Counted from the first letter of the stretch, positions 1-5,833 are shown. The stretch is 6,542 bases of DNA from Deltaproteobacteria bacterium (GCA_018400255.1 JAGYMO010000241.1:1-6542); one strand, 5' to 3'. Notes: a model not told the origin generated them from the letters alone. Numbers and translations: made by a program.

Positions 1-74
1 ATGACAGATTCAACCGCCCTGACAATCTTTTTCGATCGATTAAATGTAGGAATTACTACGCTGACTACAGACAT
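1..74 (-). CDS. Family 2 glycosyltransferase, N-terminal fragment (runs off window)
   Basis: Only the first 24 codons are inside the window. The reading starts MSVVSVVIPTFNRSKKIV and continues RAVESV. This is the classic opening of GT-A fold family 2 glycosyltransferases: a first beta strand (VSVVIP), the T-F/Y-N-R nucleotide-binding turn, then the helix with I-x-R-A-V-x-S-V. Such enzymes transfer a sugar from a nucleotide-sugar to a lipid, protein or polysaccharide acceptor, usually at the inner face of the membrane; the acceptor cannot be told here. The ATG at 74-72 follows the IspH-UbiA stop codon by 7 nt, and an AAAGGA-type ribosome site overlaps that stop, with short spacing. It is therefore very likely co-translated with the upstream gene. 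The family call rests on about 20 residues but the pattern is specific. Confidence 0.8.
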   Translation of the reverse strand, partial: MSVVSVVIPTFNRSKKIVRAVESV

Positions 75-81
75 TTGTCCT

Positions 82-1824
82 TTATCTAAAAATAGTCCAA
101 ACAAAGGCAATCAAGCCTGCCAAAAGGAGATTGAATTCTACAATGGTCTTTAAAATATATTCATCTCTAATATAATATTTTTTGTATGAAATAAGATAAA
201 CAAAAGATATGGCAAAGCAGAAAACAAGCAGATAGCCGAGCCTTGGAGCCAGGCCTGAAATCGCTGAACACAGCATTATAAGAGAAAAGAGCGTGGTTAA
301 AACTATGAGCACATTAAAGGCCCTTTTTTCCCCTAACGCTATAGGAAGTGTTTCCTTGCCCACTATTAAATCTCCCTGGATATTAAGTATATTAATAAAG
401 CCTGTGCGGATATAACACATGGAAGAAACGAAGAAAAAGGAGAGCAGAACGCCAGGCCAAAAAATATTTTCAGCGCCGATGACAGGAAGAAAGGAGGCTA
501 TAATTCCCCATGCAAGGGCCTCTGTTAGATCCTTAGATCCAGGCAGGTCTTTAATCTTTGAATATCGGCCAAGGTATTTAGATTTTAGAGGGATAATTGG
601 TATGCTGTAGGCTAACCCGAGTATAGCTAAGCCTGCAAAGAGCAGCGACTGCACAAAGCCTAATGAAAGGGATAGGCCCATGCCTACAAATATGGCCGCC
701 AGTGAGCTGGACAATAAGAGAACCTTGTTTTTGCTGTAAAAATTTGCTATAACAGGATCATTGTATTTGTTTGCCTCTTTATCTAGAAAGCGGTTAAGCA
801 CGTGCATTCCATATACGTACAACATAACTATGAGCGGATAAACAATGGATTTTTCATTTTCGGTCAATGCAATGCCGGCGTATGTAAGAGAAAAGGCGCC
901 TACGGACTCTGTTATGGTAGTTTTGTTAATAAATTGAAATATTTTTCCCGCGAAGTTTTCAAAATAATAATGACTGTTATTGGTCATGGCCCGTAGTCTT
1001 TCAGTGACCCTTTTTATCATCCAGTTAGGAGTGGAAGCGCCCGCTGTAACCCCTACCGTGTTAGCAGAGGAAAACCATGAGCTGTCTAACTCATCTTCTG
1101 TTTCAATATGAAAAGAGGGTCTGCCCATTTTTTTTGATATTTCATGCAGCCTTTTAGTGTTTCCGCTGTTTTTGCCTCCTACTATTACCATGCAATCTGA
1201 CTCTGATGCCAATACCTTAGCCTCCCCCTGTCTTTTATACGTTTCATCACATATGGTCTCAAATATTATAGATTCAGGGTATATTTCCTTTAGTCTTTTT
1301 GTAAATGTTCTATATGCCTCTGTGTCCTGAGTGGTCTGTGATACGGCGACAAACCTCTTTTCTTTATTTTGTTCAAGGGTTTCTTTTATGTCATCAAAGG
1401 AATTGGATACTATACCCTTTCCGTTGCTGTAGCCAACTAAGCCGACAACTTCCGGATGTATTAAATCGCCAAAAATAACAGGGACATAGCCGCTTTTACT
1501 ATATTTTTTTATAATGGCCTGAACCTTTAACACGCGAGGGCAGGTAGCATCAATAACCTTATATCTCGATTCCTCCAGCCTTTTCTTTTCAACAGGTGAT
1601 ATGCCATGGGCGCGAATAATGACCCTGCCCTTTTCCCCATCTCCTATATCGTTTATTATATTTACACCTTTATTTCTTAAAAGCTCTAAGACCTGTTCAT
1701 TATGAATTAATGGCCCGTAGGTAAAAAGCTCCCCACCCTTTTTGTTAGCCTGAAACAAGGCTATTTCGATTGCCCTTTTAACCCCCATGCAGAAGCCGGC
1801 AGTTTTGGCCAATTTAATCTTCAT
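82..1824 (-). CDS. ispH: IspH-UbiA fusion: HMBPP reductase joined to a membrane prenyltransferase domain
   Basis: A 580-residue two-domain protein. Residues 1 to about 282 are IspH, the 4Fe-4S enzyme that reduces HMBPP to IPP and DMAPP, the last MEP-pathway step. Visible are cluster cysteines C12 (GFCMGV), C95 (DATCP) and C192 (ETICDET), histidines H41, H73 and H123, the catalytic Glu125 in HPEV, T164 in SQTT, the NSGN substrate loop and the final TAGAST. Residues about 290-580 are a polytopic UbiA-type prenyltransferase with about eight hydrophobic segments, NRFLD (344-348) and GDLIVGKETLP (484-494). Standalone IspH is about 280-320 residues, so this is a true fusion with one uninterrupted frame. 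I chose the ATG at 1824 because it gives the standard MKIKLAK start; an in-frame TTG at 1851 would add nine residues unlike the family. It overlaps the dus gene by 11 bp, implying translational coupling. The prenyl acceptor is unknown. Confidence 0.93.
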   Translation of the reverse strand: MKIKLAKTAGFCMGVKRAIEIALFQANKKGGELFTYGPLIHNEQVLELLRNKGVNIINDIGDGEKGRVIIRAHGISPVEKKRLEESRYKVIDATCPRVLKVQAIIKKYSKSGYVPVIFGDLIHPEVVGLVGYSNGKGIVSNSFDDIKETLEQNKEKRFVAVSQTTQDTEAYRTFTKRLKEIYPESIIFETICDETYKRQGEAKVLASESDCMVIVGGKNSGNTKRLHEISKKMGRPSFHIETEDELDSSWFSSANTVGVTAGASTPNWMIKRVTERLRAMTNNSHYYFENFAGKIFQFINKTTITESVGAFSLTYAGIALTENEKSIVYPLIVMLYVYGMHVLNRFLDKEANKYNDPVIANFYSKNKVLLLSSSLAAIFVGMGLSLSLGFVQSLLFAGLAILGLAYSIPIIPLKSKYLGRYSKIKDLPGSKDLTEALAWGIIASFLPVIGAENIFWPGVLLSFFFVSSMCYIRTGFINILNIQGDLIVGKETLPIALGEKRAFNVLIVLTTLFSLIMLCSAISGLAPRLGYLLVFCFAISFVYLISYKKYYIRDEYILKTIVEFNLLLAGLIAFVWTIFR

Positions 1825-2800
1825 GTAATGTGCCCCCCGAAACCTGCTCAAAATATGAATTTATTAAGGATAGAAAAGACGTCTTTCCATCAATTTCAGA
1901 AATAAGTGACCTTAGCTCTTTCCTCTTTGGAAGCCCCTTTGAGTAACAGAGAAGGATGCCCCTTATCTGGTTTGAGGCCCTTTTCTCTCCAAAATATTTT
2001 TCAAGAAGAGAGAAATGCTCGATTATAAGCTCATGCCATGAATGAAGTCCTGGATAAAAAGGTTCTCCGGTGCCCTGTACCTGCAATATTTGCTTAAAGA
2101 TCCATGGGTTTCTAAGGGTCTCCCGTCCTATCATAACGCCATCGCAGCCTGTTAAATCCTTCATGCTTATTGCATCATGAACATCTGTGACATCGCCGCT
2201 GCCTATGACAGGTATATTTACAGCATCTTTAATGTTTTTTATAATCTGCCAGTCAGCTTTTCCTGAGAAACCCTGCTTTGTATAACGGGGGTGTATAGTA
2301 ATTGCGTCTGCCCCGCAATCTTCAATTATTCTTGCTATATGAAGATAGTTTTCCTCTGTTGGAGACCAACCCGACCTTATTTTTACGGTTATTGGTGCTT
2401 TTGTGTTTTTTCTTACAGATGAAACTATGTCCGCAACACGTTGAGAGTTCCTCATTAGTGCTGCCCCTGCACCATTTTTCAAAATCTTCTTTGCCGGACA
2501 TCCCATGTTTAAATCAACTATATCAAGGCCTTTTTGTTCAACTATTTGCGCAGATTTAGCCATGCTTTCCGGGTCTGTTCCAAACAGCTGAACCGCTACT
2601 GGTCTTTCTTTTGGATCACTTTCAAGGTATTCGAGGGTCTTTTTTTGCCCTCTTATGAGGCCTTCAGAGCTTATCATTTCAGTGTGTACAAGGGCTGCCC
2701 CCATCTTTTTTATAATAAGCCTGAATGGGAGGTTGGTCTTGCCCGACATGGGGGCCAAAATAAATGGGTTTGCTATTTTTACACATCCAATTTTAAACAT
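1814..2800 (-). CDS. dusB: tRNA-dihydrouridine synthase, DusB-like
   Basis: A 328-residue flavoenzyme of the Dus family, which uses FMN and NADPH to reduce uridine to dihydrouridine in the tRNA D-loop; cytoplasmic. The TIM-barrel motifs run in order: the FMN-binding LAPMSG near residues 15-20, VQLFG at 70-74, DLNMGCPAKK (97-104) with catalytic Cys101, VKIRSGW with Lys140, TIHPRYTKQGFSG with His170, the phosphate-binding GSGDV at 200-204, and GVMIGRETLRNPWIF at 221-235. A helical tRNA-binding domain fills the C-terminus. Length is normal. The ATG at 2800 gives the usual start (M-x-K-I-G-x-x-x-I-x-N-P). There is no clear Shine-Dalgarno before it, which is unusual against its neighbours. It appears to be the first gene of a unit with ispH-ubiA and the glycosyltransferase. 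The assignment to Dus is firm; DusB rather than another subtype is likely but not proven. Confidence 0.93.
   Translation of the reverse strand: MFKIGCVKIANPFILAPMSGKTNLPFRLIIKKMGAALVHTEMISSEGLIRGQKKTLEYLESDPKERPVAVQLFGTDPESMAKSAQIVEQKGLDIVDLNMGCPAKKILKNGAGAALMRNSQRVADIVSSVRKNTKAPITVKIRSGWSPTEENYLHIARIIEDCGADAITIHPRYTKQGFSGKADWQIIKNIKDAVNIPVIGSGDVTDVHDAISMKDLTGCDGVMIGRETLRNPWIFKQILQVQGTGEPFYPGLHSWHELIIEHFSLLEKYFGEKRASNQIRGILLCYSKGLPKRKELRSLISEIDGKTSFLSLINSYFEQVSGGTLHED
1833..1838 (-). promoter_or_regulatory. Probable ribosome binding site for ispH-ubiA
   Basis: A run of six G on the minus strand lies 8 nt before the ATG at 1824, inside the end of the dus gene. It is not a canonical AGGAGG, but its spacing supports the ATG over the upstream TTG at 1851. 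Overlap with dus suggests that ribosomes finishing dus help initiation here. Confidence 0.4.
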
Positions 2801-2801
2801 A

Positions 2802-2903
2802 CAGTAATTTGATACATTTTCCGATTTATTACAAATTTTATTTAATCGGCTGTATTGTCAGTTAGTTGGGGAGACTACCAGTATGTGATACAATTATTAC
2901 TGG
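2802..2903 (-). promoter_or_regulatory. Repeat-bearing leader or promoter region of dus
   Basis: The spacer between the cooT terminator and dus holds two similar 14-15 bp words on the plus strand, CAGTAATTTGATACA (2802-2816) and CAGTATGTGATACA (2879-2892). The second also forms an inverted repeat, CCAGTA at 2878-2883 with TACTGG at 2898-2903. Another 6-bp inverted repeat, CCGATT (2821-2826) with AATCGG (2844-2849), lies between them. A minus-strand promoter must lie here because a terminator precedes it. A CTGACA box with a TAAAAT box 15 bp further downstream on the minus strand is one weak candidate. Paired operators or a structured 5' leader are both possible; no known riboswitch was recognised. 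Confidence 0.3.
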
Positions 2904-2933
2904 GAAGAGCGCGCCCTTGTTAGTGAAAATCAA

Positions 2934-2971
2934 AAAGCTACATAGAAAATATAGAGGATCTATGTAGCTTT
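2934..2971 (-). terminator. Intrinsic terminator after cooT
   Basis: A perfect 13-bp inverted repeat, AAAGCTACATAGA paired with TCTATGTAGCTTT, encloses a 12-nt loop. Read on the minus strand, the stem runs into TTTTTGATTTT, the U-tract expected of a Rho-independent terminator. It lies about 50 nt after the cooT stop and separates the DUF3842-cooT unit from the dus unit. The stem is rather AT-rich, so strength is uncertain. Confidence 0.65.
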
Positions 2972-3023
2972 GCCCTGAATATACGTGAATGTAATTTCAC
3001 CAAGAGATTCAGCAAGAAGAATA

Positions 3024-3227
3024 TTAACCTCCGGACGTATCTCTTTTTTCAAAGATTATTTTATTGTCCACAAAGGATATTTTCTTTAATTCAGCATCTA
3101 TAATCTTCTGATCACCGAAGAGGTTAATTATTTTTACTTTATCGCCTTCATTAAATAATTCCTCCACGTTTTCTAAAATAAGTTCTTCTTTTCCGTCTTG
3201 AACCAGGTAAGCAGATGACTCACACAT
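3024..3227 (-). CDS. cooT: CooT-family small nickel-binding protein
   Basis: A 67-residue cytoplasmic protein matching the CooT family, known from Rhodospirillum rubrum and Carboxydothermus as a dimeric Ni(II)-binding protein tied to maturation of carbon monoxide dehydrogenase. The family hallmark is Cys at position 2, the nickel ligand; here the protein opens MCESSAYLV. The rest (E15 to I58) is a run of beta strands with V-x-x-L and V-K-I-I-N-L-F-G-D, fitting the small SH3-like barrel of the family. Some databases call this family a predicted RNA-binding protein, so the name should be read with care. Its ATG directly abuts the TAA of the DUF3842 gene, with GGAGG 8 nt upstream inside that gene, so the two are co-translated. 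No CODH gene (cooS, cooC, cooJ) is in the window. There is no histidine-rich tail. Confidence 0.8.
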   Translation of the reverse strand: MCESSAYLVQDGKEELILENVEELFNEGDKVKIINLFGDQKIIDAELKKISFVDNKIIFEKRDTSGG

Positions 3228-3638
3228 TTAAAATACCTCCTTAATTGTTTCAATTAGTCTATCAATTAGATGAGGCAAGGGCTCATCGGATATTCCTAAT
3301 AATGTTATGTTTTCTCTTGTTAAAGGGATTAGTATCTTCATTGCACGACTTGAGGAGATTGCCTCTGCCATTTTTGGAGTTACCTCGCCCATCATAGAGT
3401 TAGCCATAATAATTGCAAGAGGTCCTGTTATAATATTAGAAGATAAGGCCATTTTTACAATGGCGTTTTCACCTGTTGCCCCCCTGTTGGCTCCTGCCTT
3501 CATCATCTGAGATGTTGCCAGGGAATTTGTCCCTAATGCAAGTATTTCTATTTCTTCTGCGTATACGTCCCTTAATCGTTTGATTATTGTTTTACCTATT
3601 CCGCCTCCCTGGCCATCCATTACCATTATAGAATTCAA
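3228..3638 (-). CDS. DUF3842 family protein, glycine-rich nucleotide-binding-like
   Basis: A 136-residue protein of the uncharacterised DUF3842 family. It opens with a beta strand and then DGQGGGIGK (residues 8-16), a glycine-rich loop like those of Rossmann-type dinucleotide or nucleotide binders. Later come LGTNSLATSQMMKAGA (35-50), a conserved-looking N-R-G-A-T-G-E-N-A stretch (51-59) and GEVTP (84-88). There is no signal peptide or clear membrane helix, although residues 65-83 are hydrophobic. The start is TTG at 3638: a GGAG box lies 6 nt before it and the resulting N-terminus matches family length, whereas the internal ATG at 3626 would have an 18-nt spacing. It is followed with no gap by cooT; from memory, this pairing recurs in anaerobes. 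Function is unknown; a role beside CooT in nickel or CODH biology is inference. Confidence 0.8.
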   Translation of the reverse strand: MNSIMVMDGQGGGIGKTIIKRLRDVYAEEIEILALGTNSLATSQMMKAGANRGATGENAIVKMALSSNIITGPLAIIMANSMMGEVTPKMAEAISSSRAMKILIPLTRENITLLGISDEPLPHLIDRLIETIKEVF

Positions 3639-3644
3639 TTAAAT

Positions 3645-3648
3645 CTCC
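3645..3648 (-). promoter_or_regulatory. Ribosome binding site fixing a TTG start
   Basis: GGAG on the minus strand sits 6 nt before the TTG at 3638. It decides the start of the DUF3842 gene in favour of TTG over the downstream ATG. Confidence 0.6.
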
Positions 3649-3690
3649 GATTTCAGTTTCGTCTAAAGAAACAGAAACAACTATAAGAAC

Positions 3691-3715
3691 AAATATAATA
3701 TAGTATATAATAATT
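3691..3715. repeat. AT-only imperfect palindrome in the parB to DUF3842 spacer
   Basis: This 25-bp stretch is centred on G3703, and 10 of 12 flanking positions pair symmetrically; all bases but the centre are A or T. It lies 53 bp before the DUF3842 start in a 145-bp AT-rich spacer (3639-3783) that must hold any promoter for that unit. It could be an operator or simply low-complexity promoter DNA. No clear terminator for parB was found in this spacer. Confidence 0.3.
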
Positions 3716-3783
3716 GCTAGTTATAATACATCCTTTTTTCAGTATATTAGAAACTATTTTAATTAATTCGGACAATTGGTGGA

Positions 3784-4626
3784 CTATGTTAAAATAGTAA
3801 TTAAACGCTCCAGCTCATCGTGGGAATAGAAATCAATGATAATCTTGCCCTTTTTGCCTGCCATTTTTATCGATACCTTGGTGCCTAGAAACTTTTCTAT
3901 GTCCTTGGAAAGACTTTCTACATAATAATCTTTCTCAGGGTCTGGCTTTTCTTTTCTGCTTGGTTGAGACATTTTCTTGGCCAATAACTCTGTTTGACGA
4001 ACAGAAAGGGATTTTTTTATTATTATATCCCTTAGAACTCTTTGGGAGGCCTGTGAGTTAATACCCGCCAAAACTCTTGCATGGCCAGTTGTTAGGTCCC
4101 CGTCTACAACGTCTTTCTGGATGAAATCAGGCAGTTTCAGCAATCTTAGAAGATTGGCTATTGTTGAACGGTCCTTGCCGATTCTTTTCGAAAGAGATTC
4201 TTGTGTTAAGGATGCTTTTTGGATCATCTCTTGATACGCCATAGCCTCTTCTATCGCATTTAGGTCCTTTCTTTGAATATTTTCTATTAGCGCAAGCTCA
4301 AGGCTCTCGGCAGGGGACACATCTCGGACCCAGGCGGGGATTTTTTGAACACCTGCCTTTTGAGCTGCACGCCAGCGCCTTTCTCCCGCTATAAGCTGGA
4401 AGCCATCTTTAACTTTAGTGAGAAGAACAGGTTGAATTATTCCCTTTTCCTTTATTGAATTTGCCAGTTCGGAGAGTTCCAAATCACTGAAATCCTGCCT
4501 TGGCTGAAGAGGGTTTGGGGTAATTGATTCGACCGGGCAGTAAAAGAAGCCCCTTTCATCATCTAACATAGAAGATTCCGGAAATAGGGCAGAAAGCCCT
4601 CTTCCAAGCGCCTTACGCTTTGTCAC
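3784..4626 (-). CDS. parB: ParB chromosome-partitioning CTPase / parS-binding protein
   Basis: A 280-residue ParB/Spo0J protein that loads at parS as a CTP-dependent sliding clamp and stimulates ParA. The N-terminus (K5-F15, ALGRGLSALF) is the conserved ParA-contact segment. The ParB/Srx CTPase domain spans about 30-125, with GERRWRAA (81-88) and ENIQRKDLNAIEEA (115-128), both nucleotide-contact motifs. The helix-turn-helix (about 140-166, LTQESLSKRIGKDRSTIANL) and TGHAR (180-184) read parS. Residues about 232-280 form the dimerisation domain. Length and order are those of chromosomal ParBs. The start is GTG at 4626 with GGGAGG 8 nt upstream, and it overlaps the parA stop by 14 bp, so it is translationally coupled. 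The partner site parS lies just upstream of parA. The stop is TAG. Confidence 0.97.
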   Translation of the reverse strand: MTKRKALGRGLSALFPESSMLDDERGFFYCPVESITPNPLQPRQDFSDLELSELANSIKEKGIIQPVLLTKVKDGFQLIAGERRWRAAQKAGVQKIPAWVRDVSPAESLELALIENIQRKDLNAIEEAMAYQEMIQKASLTQESLSKRIGKDRSTIANLLRLLKLPDFIQKDVVDGDLTTGHARVLAGINSQASQRVLRDIIIKKSLSVRQTELLAKKMSQPSRKEKPDPEKDYYVESLSKDIEKFLGTKVSIKMAGKKGKIIIDFYSHDELERLITILT

Positions 4627-5407
4627 CTTTTTTGCCTCCCTTTCGTATTAGTTCTTTTGCAAGCTCTAAATAGCTCTGCGTACCTTTTGAGCGAATATCA
4701 TAGAGCATGCATGGTTTTCCGTAGCTTGATGCCTCACTTAGGCTAACATTACGAGGAATTATTGTTTTAAATATGTAGTCCCTAAAATTGCGGGTTACTT
4801 CTTCAACTACCTGATGGGAAAGGTTGTTTCGCATATCAAACATGGTAAAGATGATGCCGATCATTTCAAGGGTTGGGTTAAGGCCTTTTTTTACAAGCCT
4901 AATGGTATTGAGAAGTTGCGCTAGACCCTCCATGGCTAAATATTCGCATTGAAGAGGAACGATTAAAAAATTGGAGGCGGTTAGGGCATTGAGCGTTAGA
5001 AATCCAAGGGATGGAGGGCAATCAATAAAGATATATTCGAAGTTTTCTCTAAAATTTGTCAAGATATTTTTTAAAAGATACTCCTTGTTTGATGTATCAA
5101 AAAGCTCAACCTCTGCACCGAATAAATTGGGGTTGGCGCCAATAAGCTTAAGAGATGGCATGGGTGTATCAATTATGGCTTCCTCGGAAGAACTTTTGCC
5201 TACTAGCAGGTCATAAAGGCTGGGGTTGAGCTCAGAGGGACTTACGCCAAGCGAGGTGGTGGCATTCCCCTGAGGATCACAGTCCACCAACAAACACTTC
5301 TTTTCCGCCGCGGCGATAGAGGCGGAAAGATTAACGGCTGTAGTTGTTTTTCCAACACCACCCTTTTGATTGACAATTGATATTATTGACGGCATGGTGA
5401 CTCGCAT
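4613..5407 (-). CDS. parA: ParA/Soj chromosome-partitioning ATPase
   Basis: A 264-residue ParA (Soj, MinD/Mrp-like P-loop ATPase), which binds nucleoid DNA as an ATP dimer and moves ParB-parS complexes. The deviant Walker A motif KGGVGKTT covers residues 15-22, with signature Lys15 and catalytic-loop Lys20. Walker A' is DCDPQGNAT (42-50) and Walker B is FIDCPPS (127-133). NVSLSEASSYGKP (220-232) is the conserved late motif of Soj-type ParAs. There is no N-terminal helix-turn-helix, so it is the small chromosomal type rather than the P1-plasmid type. The ATG at 5407 has AAGG 5 nt upstream; a second in-frame ATG at 5395 also gives a family-like start (MPSIISIVNQKGG), so four residues are uncertain. 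The parS site lies 41 bp before the start, placing ParB over the upstream region. Confidence 0.97.
   Translation of the reverse strand: MRVTMPSIISIVNQKGGVGKTTTAVNLSASIAAAEKKCLLVDCDPQGNATTSLGVSPSELNPSLYDLLVGKSSSEEAIIDTPMPSLKLIGANPNLFGAEVELFDTSNKEYLLKNILTNFRENFEYIFIDCPPSLGFLTLNALTASNFLIVPLQCEYLAMEGLAQLLNTIRLVKKGLNPTLEMIGIIFTMFDMRNNLSHQVVEEVTRNFRDYIFKTIIPRNVSLSEASSYGKPCMLYDIRSKGTQSYLELAKELIRKGGKKGDKA
4635..4640 (-). promoter_or_regulatory. Ribosome binding site fixing the GTG start of parB
   Basis: GGGAGG on the minus strand lies 8 nt before the GTG at 4626, inside the 3' end of parA. It supports the non-ATG start and coupling of parA and parB translation. Confidence 0.65.
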
Positions 5408-5448
5408 TTTTACCTTAAAAAGTTTATTTGAAACTACATAAAGCTAAA

Positions 5449-5464
5449 TGTTTCACGTGAAACA
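5449..5464. promoter_or_regulatory. parS: parS centromere site (perfect palindrome)
   Basis: TGTTTCACGTGAAACA is a perfect 16-bp palindrome identical to the universal bacterial parS consensus; with flanking A and T the symmetry extends to 18 bp (5448-5465). It is the loading site for ParB. It lies 2 bp after the stop of the MIP18-like gene and 41 bp before parA. Bound ParB could also affect transcription into parAB. It is the only full site seen in the window. Confidence 0.96.
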
Positions 5465-5466
5465 TA

Positions 5467-5769
5467 TTATAGGCCCTTCCACGCCTCCTTTTCCTTGGCT
5501 AAAAATGTTTGAATTTCTTCCTGTGTCATCTGCCCTATGTTTACATCCAGCTCTACACCAAACTCTTGAACGGAATTCTTTAGCAGGGTTATGAGCAAAT
5601 TCACTATCGGTATAGCAGGAGAAGGCAAAACTAATAGTAAAGACGCATTATTATCATTTAACCTGATGTCTTGTATCATACCTAAATCGAATAGGCTCAT
5701 GTTAATTGCCGGGTGCATGACCGTCTTTATCCTATCCGCAAGAAGCTCTAATGATATATTTGGTGCCAC
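5467..5769 (-). CDS. MIP18/DUF59-family protein, divergent (lacks the usual Cys)
   Basis: A 100-residue soluble protein resembling the MIP18/DUF59 (PaaD/SufT-like) family, whose members assist iron-sulfur cluster assembly. The pattern L-x-x-V-x-x-P-x-I-x-x-S-L-F-D-L-G-M-I (residues 10-32) matches the family core, usually DPE then V-D-L-G-L-V. Here DPE is replaced by HPA (19-21). The later P-x-C-P segment, carrying the reactive cysteine, reads PSPAIP (49-54); there is no cysteine in the whole protein. The C-terminus ends with a helix FLAKEKEAWKGL. The start is GTG at 5769, with AGGAG 6 nt upstream. It precedes parS and parAB in the same direction. Function is unproven: a cluster-transfer role by the canonical cysteine is not possible, so a scaffold or partner role is more likely. 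Confidence 0.7.
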   Translation of the reverse strand: MAPNISLELLADRIKTVMHPAINMSLFDLGMIQDIRLNDNNASLLLVLPSPAIPIVNLLITLLKNSVQEFGVELDVNIGQMTQEEIQTFLAKEKEAWKGL

Positions 5770-5775
5770 GTTGCT

Positions 5776-5780
5776 CTCCT
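5776..5780 (-). promoter_or_regulatory. Ribosome binding site fixing a GTG start
   Basis: AGGAG on the minus strand lies 6 nt before the GTG at 5769. It decides the non-ATG start of the MIP18-like gene. A TATACT box about 20 nt further upstream could be its -10 element, but no good -35 was seen. Confidence 0.6.
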
Positions 5781-5833
5781 TTTTATGAATTAAAGTATAT
5801 TTTTAAAGGACTAAATAGGCCTTTTAAGCTGTA

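Noticed and set aside
419..996. Two plus-strand frames opposite ispH-ubiA
   Set aside because: Antisense shadows with no family resemblance or start signal.
1825..1851. TTG start for IspH-UbiA at 1851
   Set aside because: It adds nine residues absent from IspH families; the ATG at 1824 gives the canonical N-terminus with a G-rich site 8 nt upstream.
2302..2812. Two plus-strand frames opposite dus
   Set aside because: They overlap each other and a firm Dus gene, with no recognisable motif.
2905..2918. GCGCGC-centred near-palindrome resembling the tRNA acceptor end at 5865-5871
   Set aside because: The shared GCGCGCCC word is only 8 bp, and there is no tRNA-like T arm beside it, so it is not a tRNA fragment or attachment site.
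2821..2933. Possible known riboswitch before dus
   Set aside because: Small inverted repeats are present, but no conserved riboswitch core motif could be recognised.
3307..3510. Hydrophobic 67-residue plus-strand frame opposite DUF3842
   Set aside because: It is fully antisense to a well-supported gene, has no convincing ribosome site, and its hydrophobicity is a mirror of the codons on the other strand.
4835..4852. parS-like TGTTTCGCATATCAAACA inside parA
   Set aside because: The outer arms match, but the centre and the 18-bp spacing do not fit the 16-bp consensus; likely chance within coding sequence.
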